DNA from: Neonectria sp. B-13
Lineage: Eukaryota; Ascomycota; Sordariomycetes; Hypocreales; Nectriaceae
Direction of reading: 5' to 3'
DNA: 64,000 nucleotides
Assembly: GCA_002682825.1 (NCBI GenBank)
Contig: NOKP01000020.1
Location: forward strand, 1-64,000
Position numbers and translations under genes: made by a program. This document shows, piece by piece, positions 50,361 through 62,900 of this stretch. Position 1 is the stretch's first letter; every line of letters begins with the position of its first letter. Under the pieces are notes generated by a model. That model was not told the origin of the DNA. It ran no database searches and saw nothing but the letters and a program-made list of their open reading frames with translations.

Positions 50361-51143
50361 ACGTAGTTCATCACTAACTCGGCCACATCACTAACTCGGC
50401 CACTTCTTATTACACCTCAAAGCTTGTTTTTTAAAAAGGCATATAAAATCCAATTTTAATTAAAATTAAAAAATCCTTTTTGTTTTATAAAACGATAAAG
50501 AATCTAAATTTAAAATTAAAATTCTAGAAATTTAACTAGTCTCTAATATGGCTAAATTGAAAAAGGTGCTTATCTAAGCCCCACTTTTCCTATGTGGAAA
50601 GAACTATAAGNNNNNNNNNNNNNNNNNNNNNNNNNNNNNNNNNNNNNNNNNNNNNNNNNNNNNNNNNNNNNNNNNNNNNNNNNNNNNNNNNNNNNNNNNN
50701 NNNNNNNNNNNNNNNNNNNNNNNNNNNNNNNNNNNNNNNNNNNNNNNNNNNNNNNNNNNNNNNNNNNNNNNNNNNNNNNNNNNNNNNNNNNNNNNNNNNN
50801 NNNNNNNNNNNNNNNNNNNNNNNNNNNNNNNNNNNNNNNNNNNNNNNNNNNNNNNNNNNNNNNNNNNNNNNNNNNNNNNNNNNNNNNNNNNACTAGTCTC
50901 TAATATGGCTAAATTGAAAAAGGTGCTTATCTAAGCCCCACTTTTCCTATGTGGAAAGAACTATAAGTCTAGAATTTCTAGAAAATTAAATACAATATAT
51001 TCTAATAGTAAAAAATACTATATTAAAACTTTTAAAGTTTTAGCTAAAGTTTGAATTTTATATGCCTTTTTGAAAAACAGGCTTTAAGGTATGATAAGAA
51101 GTGGCCGAGTTAGTGATGTGGCCGAGTTAGTGATGAACTACGT
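50361..51143 (+). mobile_element. TIR element (MITE-like) containing the false gap; true length 426 bp
   Basis: Starts ACGTAGTTCATCAC after TA (50359-50360) and ends GTGATGAACTACGT before TA (51144-51145). TIRs are about 85-90 bp, differ mostly by transitions, and each contains a tandem 17-bp CACTAACTCGGCCACAT-type duplication. It has no coding capacity. It is inserted in the gypsy element just before the RT. The 281-N gap plus the 76-bp duplicated flank inflate its apparent size. Confidence 0.85.
50611..50891. other. Assembly gap of 281 N with 76-bp overlapping flanks
   Basis: The 76 bases before the gap (50535-50610) are identical to the 76 bases after it (50892-50967). The left arm (positions 1-200) runs through this place without interruption. 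The gap is therefore most likely false, and removing 50611-50967 restores continuity. Confidence 0.85.
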
Positions 51144-51145
51144 TA

Positions 51146-51313
51146 GATATAATACTATAATAGTACATTCTTAAGTTATTCTTCTTTAGATAGTTTCTTA
51201 TCTTTCTTAAGGTCCTTATTTATTTATATAAACTATTATTATAAGTATCTAATTATTTATTTAAGTTAGATTTTCTTACCTTTTTAGTATTTATATTATA
51301 TTCCCTTTAGGGG
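51146..51313 (-). repeat. Gypsy remnant between two nested DNA transposons
   Basis: AT-rich, stop-filled; expected to be the protease/pre-RT part of the minus-strand gypsy element by position only. Confidence 0.45.
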
Positions 51314-51315
51314 TA

Positions 51316-53175
51316 ACGTACACAATAAGCGAGCGCCCAAAACAAGCGAACGCCCAATTTTTCACTACCTATATTACAGATTCTTCAGTAAAATCACAAC
51401 AAACTATCTAATCAATTAAAACTAATCAGTATACTCCTCTCCAGATGTCTCTATAACAATCTAGCATATTCTTGCATTATGACCAGTCTTGCCGTATGTT
51501 CCACAATGCCTTTCCTTCGGTTGTACTGACCCTCCCTGACCACGACTTCTCGACGATTCGGCTACTAGCTGCATATTAACATCCTTCTGATCAATTGCTT
51601 CCCTTCCCTTATCTAGAGTCATCTTCCCTCCATTATGTAGGCGTGTCCTTTTTGCTCTGCGCTGCCTACTAAGGGTCTCATTTGCCTATCGAAGACTTTG
51701 GTTCTTAGACTTCAATAGTGCTATGTGATGCATTATTGCCTTTGTTCCCTTAGAAAAAGACTCAATTGCTTCAAAAATAGATATCAGAGAGCTGCTCTAG
51801 TGCCTCTCAACTCGTCTTTTTAGGAATTCAGACTGAGAGCTAGCCTCTAGGACAGTCTTTGGAGTCTTTGAGACCCAAGGGCCCGGAAGGCTAGCCTCGT
51901 CTTCGACAGGTGTTAGAGTCCATAGCTGTACATCAAGCTTCGAAAGCACATTTTCTGGATCTAGAGGAACAAGCCTAGCTCCTTTGAAACCTCCCTAGAT
52001 ATTGCTTTTTATCATTGTAGCTTGAAAGGCGGTGTAAAAGGCTGGAAAGAACTCAGTCTTTGAAATGTAAGTTATAGAGCATCTAATCAAATGCTCTATT
52101 TGCCAACCGTAGGTATGTTTAAACGGCCCAAAGCACCCAACATCAAGAGGCTAGAGTAGATGAGACGAATGAGGCAGCATACAGAGCGTAACAATATTGT
52201 TATCCTTACAGTATATCTCAAACTTGGTCAAGTAGTAGCTTTCATGCCCATTGAGGATCAGAAGGCAATAGTGACCATTTGATCGGGTCTTTGTATGTTG
52301 ATCGAAGTGCTTGAGCCACTTAAGACCTATCTTATTGTCGGTCTAGCCATTTTTGGTCGTTGCAATAGCCCAATCGCCCAGGAGGTTGCTTTCTTAGTAC
52401 CAGTTGGCGAGGTGATATTAGCCTATAACTACAATAAATGACTGGATTGCCCAGCCTTCTGTATTAATGGCCTAGATAACTGTAACCCATTCCCGGTTTC
52501 TAGGCTGAACTGATTTCCATCTTCCACGCCTTTCTGCGCCTATAACAACCATACTGCTTACGATCATACCCATTAAAAAGCCAGTCTTATCAAAGTTATA
52601 GATATCAGCCAGGGTAATACTATATTTCATAATTATATTCTCCATAAGTAAGAACCACTTGCGAATAGTAGCCAGCTCTTTGCATTTAGCTCTCTGATAA
52701 TCATATTTACGATTAAAACGCATTGTAAGCTCTGGTTGTTGCTTAATGAAGTTAGAAGCCTAGTGCTTACCAATAGATAATGCATCACGGTCAGCAAGCA
52801 GTCGATTGGCCATTTCTTCTATATCACAAAGTCACAGGAGAAATCCTCAGGAATCTAGGTCAAGGATATACTCAACAAGAGTCTATTCCTCTAGATCAGA
52901 TAGTTTATGCGAATTGGCCATAATATTGCGTTATGAAGGGATACTATTGCATCAGTGTCGTAGAGTACGATGAGAGACCTTGAAGATCTCTGAAGCGCAA
53001 TAGGGACTTAATTGAGGGTCTTTCTTAAGGGCTTTAAGGGCAAGATTGATATTTGCCTTATTAATTAATAATGGTATGGTCTGTGGTAGAGGAAATTTAG
53101 TTGAAAGATGGAAAATGGTGGTTGGGAGAAAAATTGGGCGTTCGCTTGTTTTAGGCGCTTGCTTATTGTGTACGT
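51316..53175 (-). mobile_element. Complete Fot1/pogo-like DNA transposon (1860 bp)
   Basis: 48-bp TIRs (51316-51363 and 53128-53175; outer word ACGTACACAATAAGC) differ at two transition sites and are flanked by TA. Each TIR holds two near-copies of GCGARCGCCCAA. The minus strand encodes a DDE_1-superfamily transposase, now broken by stops. The longest intact piece (52472-52723) reads TLADIYNFDKTGFLMG, with the first catalytic Asp, then GAERRGRWKSVQPRNREWVT. It is far less mutated than the arm copy at 7276-8723, so it inserted later or escaped RIP. Confidence 0.88.
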
Positions 53176-53177
53176 TA

Positions 53178-54910
53178 TTAAGGTTTCTATTATATCCTTA
53201 TACAAATCCTTACTTTCTATCTCTTTAGGAGTTAGGATTAGAGATCTCTCTTTATCTATTGAGTTATTTTCATTATTACTAGAAAGTATATTATTATTAT
53301 TAACTAATACTTAGCTAGTTCTTTAGTTAATATAGAAGTTGAACTTCTTTAGCTATAAGTACTTTAAGTAGATATTATAATACTATATTAGTATAATATT
53401 AAAGATAATTTCTTAATTCTTTCTATTAATAAGAACCTTTAAGTAATTAACCTTTTAAGTTATAAGTCTATCTTTATAGGAAAACAGATTGCCTTTAAGA
53501 TTGTATAAAGTATAAGGATCTTCTATTAGCTTCTATAATAGCTTTAACCTATTAACTACTATAGAGTCAATATATAAGGTTTTAGCTCTATTGTCCACTA
53601 GTATAATAAGCTATTCTCCCCTAACTTACACTTATAGCTTAAATATCTTTTATTTTATTACTAATTTCATTATCTCTATTATATATAAAGCTTTTATTAA
53701 AAGTAGTTTATTCTCCTTAGTATTACTTACCTATTACTCTTCTATAAGTAGTATTTATCATTTTTTAATTTAAGTATATAGTTATCTATTGTATAACTAT
53801 TTATTAAATATCTTTTATATTATAATCTAATATATATAATATAGTATAATAAGTTATTATACTATTCTTAATCTTTAGTATTTATACTAATCTAAGTTTT
53901 AAAATTAAATCCTTCTTATTCTATTCTTATAATTCAGTTATAATTATCCTACTTCTCTTTATAGTATTTAGAGTATATACTATTAATATAATCAATAGAA
54001 TATATTACTATATAGTTTTCTTATTATACTTTATACTATTCCTATACTTTCCTTCTAAGGTATATTCTATATTCCTTAGTTAAGTAGTACCTTAAATCTT
54101 ATAGTTTAATTAAGTATTATTAAAGGTAATAGTTAGCTTTCTCCTTAAGTAGTATAGTATTATACCTAGGTAAATATTTAATTATAGTATAGTCTTATAT
54201 CTCCTATCTTAAGTAAGGTTTATTAATAACTAGTCTTATAATCTTAGTAGGATAGTAGTTATTTTATATCTTATTGTATTTATATGTTTAGTACTTATAG
54301 TAATAGTAAGATATTCATAATAGCTCTTTATATTTAAGTATAGTATAGTATAATTATAGGTTATTACCTTCTTTAATACATAGGATTAATAGATTATAAA
54401 TAACTAACCTTTAAGGTTTAGCTTAGATATAAACTAGTTCTCTATTTTAAGTATCTTCTTATTTATAGTTAAACTATTAGTATATATTCTTCTTTGTTTT
54501 CTAGATTGTATTATTATATTAATTATAGGTATATATCTTCTATTATAGTTATTTAAGAGAAGATATAATAGTATTTATCTATTGTTCCTCTTAATTATTA
54601 CTTAATTCTTTATCTAAAGTATTATTAATACTAGGGGCTATTTTATAGCTAGTATAATTATTACTATATTACACCTATAATAGGTCCTAGACATTACTAT
54701 CTTAAATAAATAGTCTAAGTTATCTAGTATAGTCTACTTCTTATTCTATCCTAAGATATAATACTTCTTTTTTCTTAGTATAGAACATATAGTATATATA
54801 ATTGTTTAGTTCTTAACTTATAGATAGATTAATACTAAGTTCTTTAATATTATTAGGCTTTAGGGCCTTAAAGTCTAATTATCTATTAGGAATATTAATC
54901 TTAATAGTTA
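53178..54910 (-). repeat. AT-rich remainder of the gypsy element (gag/protease side by position)
   Basis: Continuation of the element at 46904-50358 on the 5' side of its minus-strand pol. Stops are everywhere and I cannot identify gag motifs. Small frames at 53046-53314 and 53591-53773 are composition artefacts. Confidence 0.45.
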
Positions 54911-57900
54911 ATCATTTTGACAGCAGAAAGGGACAAGAAACAACACTTTAAATGGATAATAGTTCCCTAAGGAGGTATATAGAAATATATTGCATAAGCA
55001 TCTCAGTTGGTCAGCCTAAAGCTGCATTAGATAGTACATATATAATTAGACAGTCTAATGTTTAGTACCTCCTAATAGGAAAGCATCTTATAAGGTAGAT
55101 TATTAAATTAAAAGTAGAAAAGAATATTAGTAAGGCATTAAAAAGGCCTACAATTAGCTTAATAATTAGTATTATAGAAAATAGAGGTTTAACCTAGAAT
55201 TAAGTAAAGATTTTAAATATAAAATTATAGAATAAACTCCTAGAAAACAAAAGTAAAGTCTAGAGCTTTAAGCTCAATAAGCTTATATCTCTTGTCTCTT
55301 TGTAGAAAGAATCTCTTAAGTCTCTTATCTTTCTTAATAATAATACTCAAAAGAAAAAGACCCCCCTCTTTCCTCCTTCCCTTCTTAATCTCTCTTATAG
55401 CTACCCCTCCCCTTTTATACCTAATTACATCCCTACTAACAACCAGCTAGCCCACTTAGTCCTTTGCTCCTACTATATACCTTCTCTATAATCTAATGAT
55501 TATCCTCAATTAGAACAAGATTATAAACACTAGAACTTTCTCCCCTTTCTAAATCAGACTAAAGAAACATACATATATAGTAAAGAAGCATCTTATAAGA
55601 CCTTCTTAAAGTCCAATATTAGAAAACAAAAGAAATCTATCTCCTAATCTACTTTCTTAGTCCTATATTTACCTTTCTAACTAAGAACAATAAACCCTCC
55701 TAGAGTATTATCACTTCTATACCTCTTACTATTAGTATTATTCCTTTTAGCTAATCTTTATAATAGAAGGAGAAATAATATTATTATATATAAAGTTAAT
55801 AATGCCTTTCTATTAAGCAAGAGAAATTAAACTCTTAGGAATATATATAATATAGGACTTTATCTTTAGTATAAGTAATATAGATTAGTTAATAATCTAA
55901 GGTAAGTCTATTAGGTTAGTATTAATAGTTATTTTCTTTACTCTAGTACTTATTATAATACTAAGGTAATAATCTCTTCCTTTAAAGACCCTCTAATTAT
56001 CTATATAGACTAATAAACCTTTATTAATAAATTAGGCTATAGATACAATTACTATTCAAATAGTCTAAGTTCTCTAGGGTATTAGAGCTAATAATATATC
56101 TTTCATTAAGATATTACTTCTTATAGGGCTTTTAAGCATATCCCTTATTAAAACATTACTCCTTATAGGCTTAGGTAGTACTATAGGAGCTCTTAGGGGT
56201 ATCTTAGGTAAGATTGACTATAAAGGTTCAATGCTCTTAACCCCTTCTACTAGCTTAGACATTAACCTAAGCAAGTTATACTAAGTTCCTTTAATAGAGG
56301 TATTATCCTTTATTAGAGTCTCTATAATTAAAGGTATCTTTCTAGATAAAAAGATTAGGATAAAGGACTTCTTAGATAAGAAGACTATAGTTAGTGATTT
56401 CCTAGATAAAGAAGGAACCAAGATTAGTAATTGCTTCTAAGAGTTGCTTAAGCTAAGAGAGATAATACTTTTAGGCTTGCCTTTAGGCTACTTAGGAAGT
56501 TTATTATTAATTATAAACCCCTTTTTGATAAAAGCTTTAGTAAGGTTAGGAGGTAGAATGAACTTAAGCTTACTAATATTCAATTAGTACATTAAGGAAC
56601 TTTAAATCTCTTTACTAAAAGGCATAATAGAGTATAGAATAAGCTAGTAGTTATCTAAGAGTTTATTAAGCTTAAGGCCTAACTATATAATAGTTAGAAA
56701 GCTATTATAATAAGTAAAAATATTAAAGGTCTAAAGCTTCTAGCCTACTAATAAGAGCTAATAGTATATATTAAATGCTTAGTTAATAGTATAATTCTAG
56801 TTCCCTAGGCTATACTTTAGGTCTTTAATACCTAGCTCCTCTATAATAGTATAGCCAAAGAAGCTTTTAACTCAATCTAAGTTAAGAGCTTTAGCTCTCT
56901 TATTACCCTTCTTTACCTTTGCTAATCAATTAAGCTTCCAGTTATAGAAATATAGAGCGAATTCAGTCCCCTTAGGCATCTCCCCTTTCACCTAAACAAT
57001 AAGTTCCTTTAGAGCAATCCCACTCTCTATTATCTATTTCTTTATAAGTCCTACTAGCCCTTAGATAGCTAGTATAATAAGGAAGGTTCTAAGGAAGCTA
57101 TACTCCTATTAACTATCTTAGTAAAAGGTAGATATTCTATAAACAAGGAATTCATAAGGTATACTATTAAGAGCTATAACCTTTCTTTAGATAGTAGTAA
57201 GAGCTATAAATTATTCCTCTTTTCCTTTCTTTAGAGTATTAAAGATATAAAAGTACTCTTTCTTTAAGTCTTAGATATAAGTAATCCAATAGGTCCAATT
57301 AGTAAAGTAGACAATCCTAATGAGGAATCTTTAGTTAAATTAAGTTTCTTAGAGCAATTAGAATCCTAGGGAAGGTTGGTTTTTTATAATAAAGATAACC
57401 TCTCTAATGAGCTTAGTTAAGTAGTTAGATTATTCCTATTTATTAGCTTTAACCTTAAAGGTTTTAAGGTTAAGACTACTAAGGGTAATAGTAACTAGGT
57501 CCCTTATGTTATAAGTCATTAGATATAAGAATATAAATAGGCTAAAGTTAGTAGATATCTCTTTATTCTAGAGATTGCTTAGTAGTTCCTATAGATCTAT
57601 ATAATATTCTCCCTAAGGGCTAAAGTCTTTCTTACTAAAGTTAGAGTAAGATTAAATAGTCTTAACCTAGGCTTTAATTATATTTCTATCTCCTAAGGCT
57701 AGGTACTTTAGGCTTATATTTCCCTAGTAAGACCAGTTGAGTTAAGAAGGGTAGAAGATTGATTGATTGATTAGATTCTAGTAAAGTAGTATCTTAAATA
57801 TAAGCTCTTCTAAATATAAAAAGCTTTATTTACCCTCTTTATTATAAACAATCCCTTCATAGAGTATTAACTCATTGCTAGTATAGTAGAACTGCTCTTT

Positions 57901-59900
57901 TTCCTTTGTATCCTCTCTAGAAGTAGCTATTACTATAGTATTTCAAAGAGTAGAAGTACTTCTAAAAGTTAGTCTAATCATAAGGAAGTAAGGAATGAGA
58001 TTCCTATTGAAATTTAGGCTTAAAAGGAGGAAAATTACAGCATTAGGGCTTAAGTTATAGTATAGATTTTCCTTAGGGCTAGAGTATAAAGAGAATATAT
58101 ATATATTAGTATTTCTAAGAGGTTATATATTAATGATTTCCTTATTATAGGGTACTATATTCTTTATAATAGTAAATTATAGTAATAGTAGTCCTTATTT
58201 TCTAGACCTCCCTACTAAGTTCCCTTTGTTCATTATAGCAAACTCAAACACCTACTTCTTAGAAACCCTCCTCTCTTGCATAAAGCCCTATTAGATTAGC
58301 CCTAAGGCTTAAACCTTTATACCTAATGCTTCTTAAGTTACTTCTCTTCCTTCTAGACTTATTATTCCCTTATATCTCCTATAATCTCTTTCTTCCTTAT
58401 TATCCTTTAATAGCTTAGCTAGCTATAATAGCTTCTTATTAGGACAAGCTCATTATCCTTTTAAGTCTCCTTTAGTCAAAGCTCCTAAATATCTATTATC
58501 TTATTAAGTACTAGGTTAATACTAGTTCATTCAATCATTAGAGTAGTACCTACTAGAAAGGTTATAATAACATTCTTCTTAAGCCCTTTCTAATTTTATA
58601 TCTTAACTTAGTTTCTACCTTAGTAAGTTCCTTTTTCTTCCTTCTATTAGGTTAAATAATCTAATAAGATACTTCTCTAAGTCCTAAAGTTATTCTAGGT
58701 CTAGTTCTACAGTTTCTAGGCTTTTAATCAACTTAGCTACCTACTATATATTAAATTAGATATTCAGTTTCCTTCTTCTAGTAATCACTCAATCTTTCTT
58801 ATCTAGTTCCTTTAATAACTTCCTTTCTATAATTCAACTATTACTTCTAGGATAAGACTTCTAGCAATCTACATTCTTTAGTCTATCTTTATCCTAGCTA
58901 ATTAAGCTTATCCTAAAGGATACTTCTTTACTAACCTTCCCTCTTAACTATATCTCCTTAAGGCCCTTATTATTACTTTTATTAGAATTATTAATCTAGT
59001 TATATATTATTACTATATTTACAATTACTTTTCAATAACTATCTACTTTAATAAGTACATCCTAATGCCTTTCTATACTTATATTTTAGTTCCTAGCTTT
59101 ATAAATAGCTAATATACTAATTGCATTTAGTATAACTATTCTAACTATAATTAGAAGTTCCTTTATAGATATTTAGCTTTAGATCATTAGAAGGATCCTT
59201 AGAAGTTCCCTTTAGGTAGTAGGGCTACTATTCCAAATATATTAACCTCCTTTGCTTTAGATATCTTCAATCCTTACTCTTACTCTTACATTATCTTAGA
59301 GTATCCTTCTGAATTAAATGACTCTTCTAATGCTGAAATCTATAGATAAGCTACTTTAGTTTCTACTAAGGCCCTTTAGGATAGATATTAGGCTTTTTAG
59401 CTAACTAGATTAGTATTTCCCCTTATCTAAAGACTTCTTCTTTCCCTTAGATTAGGCAATAAGTAGTAAATACTTAATGTTTAGTACTATTGCTTAGTTA
59501 TTATTACTTTTCTCTCTTCTAATTAAGCTCTCTTTATTCTATTATTCCTTTACTATAAGGTTTATTTATCTTATAGTAGGCATAAAGTTCAATCTAAGTA
59601 GTCATTTTAAGTCTTTTCCCTTTATAGATATAATATATCCAGTCTTCTCTAGTAACCCTATTATTTTCCTTCTCTTTCTACCTTCTCATACAGTAACACT
59701 ACTATCCTCAGCTAATACTATATCCCTAGTATCTTATAAGACACTTAAATTACTATATACTGATTTTTAGCTTCTATAGTTATCTCTAGGATATAGACTT
59801 AGAAATCTCCTTTAGGCCCCTTTTATAATTGGATAATAAGTTCTAGCTTAGAATCATTAGATAAGGAATCTATCTTACTTAGCTTATAAGGTATATTATA
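54911..59900. repeat. AT-rich repeat region, unassigned
   Basis: At 54911 the sequence changes to a slightly less AT-rich stretch (TGACAGCAGAAAGGGACAAG), possibly an LTR edge. Pyrimidine-rich blocks occur at about 55340-55420. No protein family can be followed on either strand, apart from broken, charged translations on the minus strand at 57000-59900 that could be the gag/structural part of an LTR element. Confidence 0.4.
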
Positions 59901-59949
59901 AGATACTTCTTTATTAGATTCTTTATCCTTATTATTAGATAGTAGTCCT

Positions 59950-62900
59950 ATTGTTTCTTTATTATTAGAGCTTATCTACTAGCCTTAATTATCCTTCTAG
60001 AAAGCCTTTAACCAATTTCTATAATAGATCCCTAAAAGCTTAATTCTAGTAAGAGTCTTAAGCTTATAAGTCCTAGTCTCTATAAGGGCTTTATAAATCC
60101 TATAGGGTCCTTTCCATTTTAGCTTAAGCTTTACAGCTGAAGAGAGATTATTATAGTTTTATATATTATACTAAAGGACTAGATCACTTAGTAGTAAGAG
60201 TATCTTTCTCAGCTTGAAGGTATTTAACTTATTAGTCCTCCTAGCTAAGGTCTATTAATATTCCTTGACCTTTACTCAAGCAGCTTTAATATCCTCTTTA
60301 TATCTCTCTAGAATTCATATCCTAGCTAGAATCTTATCTTCCTTATCCTTAACATTATCCTAGTCAATAAGTCTCTAGGTTGGGATCTTAACTTCAAAGG
60401 GAAGGATAGGTTCCTAGTTATAAAGGAGCCAAAAAGGAAAGCAACTATATAATCCCCAGATTGCTAACCTATCCATAAGAAGGGCTAAGTTGACTAAATC
60501 CACTCATTTCCCTAGCCTTCTAAGCTTCTTAAAGTAATTAGTTATAAACATATACCCTACTTTAATCAGCTTATTAGACTTAGAGTTATAGAAAGAGATT
60601 TTAGATATCTTAATGCTTAGGTCTTCTAGCTTATTAGGGATCCCTTTAATAAGTTCCTCTCTATTATTAATAACAATCTTTACTAGTATTTTATAGTAGT
60701 AAATAATCCTCTTTATGAATCTTCTAACATTGGTAGCTATAAGGTTACTAATAATTATAGCTTCTATCTATCCTATTAGGTTATATCTAGCTTTTAGTAA
60801 GAACTTTATTCCTTTATTAAAGGGTAAGTACTACCTATTAATATAGATCTTTATTATTAGATACTAAGAAGTAGTAGGCTTAGCCTATTTAGCTATTTAT
60901 TGCACTATATATTCTTAATAGATTAGGCATTTTTAGATAATTATCTCTAAAGAGTATTTAAGGCCTTACTAAAAATAGTACTAAGAAATGATTTTTATTA
61001 TAGCTTCCTATCCTTTATAGCCTCTATAATAATAATATAATATTATAAGATACTTCTAAAGGTTATTATTATTAACAATTAGCATAGGATTATCTCCTTC
61101 CTTTAGTCCTTACTTCTAGATCCAACCTCCTTTAATAAAGAACTAAGTTACTTTTACTCTTAGTCTCTTAAAGTCTTTTACTAATATACCTTTAGGTCTT
61201 TATAGAAATGTAAGGTAATTAGCTAAAGTAAGCTATTCACTTTTATAGTTATCTATAAGAGTATTATCTTTAAGTCTAAGAAGAATAAGATTAAAGTAAG
61301 TATTAATTTCATCCTTAATATCTACCTTAGCTTCCTAGTCCAAAAGGTCAAAAGGTCCTTAACCCTTCCTTAATAGACTGTCTATAATTGTATTCTTTTT
61401 CCTAAGGATATACTTAACTATAAAGTTAAAAAGCAATAGATAGCTAAGCTATCTAATAATTATAGCCCTTAATATATTATTTGCTTAATTGTTTAACTAG
61501 TCAATTAGTACTCTAGAGTCTATTTCTAAAGTAAATAGATAACTATAGATATATATATATAGGTACTATATTATATAAAGGGCTCCTTTGTACTCTAGCT
61601 TAGTTATATTATACTTCTTCTTAGTATCTATCTAGGTTCCTAATTTGAATCTTATAGAATAGTATTTCCCTTGAATAATCTGTATTAAGATAGTTCTTTA
61701 GCCTAGGATGCTTATATTAATCATTAAAATAACTTCTCTAGCTCCTTCTAAAAGGTTAAGAGTTATAAGGATAGAAGCTAATATAATCTTTTCCTTTAGT
61801 ATTATTATTACAGCCTACTAGTCCTTATTCCAATCTTAAGTAGAGTCTTTCTTTAGTAGCTTAATAAAAGGCTATATAATCTAAGTATAGTTTCTAATCC
61901 AGATTCTATAGTAATTAGTAATACTAAAGAATACTCTTACTTTAGTTAGAGTCTTATAATCTATCTATTTAATAATCTTAATAACCTTCTCTTCTATTAG
62001 CTTCCTTCTACTTATACTATAGAGGTACCCTATAATAGGGATAGTCTTCTAATACTAAGCTAACTTCTTAGTAGTAATTATATAGTTAGCTAGCTTAATA
62101 TTAACTAGGATAGTATTAAGATTAATAAGATACTCTAGAATGAACCTTCTTACACTAGGAAGAGCTTTTTCCTTATTATAGTTAGTTTCTAGTCCTTTAA
62201 TACTAATATTATCTAGAAAAGCCTTAACTTTATCTAAGAGTAAGTCAAAAAGGATCCTTATTATAATCCTAGTAAACTAGGCCATTAAGTTCATAGTACC
62301 TTATAGTAGTAAGTATAGTCTTATTAGGCCTATTAGTATATTAAAGGTTGTAAGATCCCTGCTTTCTACTGCTAGCTTTACTTAATTATATCCTAAAAAG
62401 AAGTCTAGTATAGAAAGGATTTTATATATCCCAAATTCAACTGAAAAGTTATTTATTCTTAGAGGAATTATACTATCTCTAATAATATAGGCATTATATT
62501 GCTTTACTAAGTTAATAAGGTATAGCCTTCTATCTTTCTTAGCTATAAGCATTTAATAGTTCCTATAAGAAGTATAACTTTCTTTAATAAGCTTATTCTT
62601 TAGTTAGGTTTTTAGAAGATTAATAACCCTCTTCTTAGTCCTATAAGGAATTATTATATTACTATAATATTAAGCAATATAAAATATGATTTTAATAACT
62701 TAGGGTAGTATAACCCTTAGGTTAACTTTCCCTTTTTCCTTAAAGGTCTAAGATAATACTTCTTCTCAGTTGAAAAAGATCTAACAAAAAACATCCCTTT
62801 TTATATCCCTAAGGGTATCCTTTATCTAATCTATAATCACTTTAAGCCTCTCCCTAAAGAGCCTAGAGCCTTTCTCAATCTTTAAGAACTTAGGCATAAT

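Larger units (their letters stand above)
25517..50610 (-). repeat. Right arm of the giant inverted repeat
   Basis: This is the reverse complement of positions 124-25217. Genes, introns, repeats and transposon remains are the same as in the left arm with strand reversed. The arm starts exactly where the left arm stops at the central gap (25517 pairs with 25217) and is interrupted by the 281-N gap at 50611. Confidence 0.95.

Noticed and set aside
1..50734. Starship giant transposon
   Set aside because: No tyrosine-recombinase (DUF3435) captain-like gene is readable at either edge, and the inverted symmetry is not a Starship feature.
50594..50896. Open frame across the N gap
   Set aside because: Consists almost entirely of undetermined bases.
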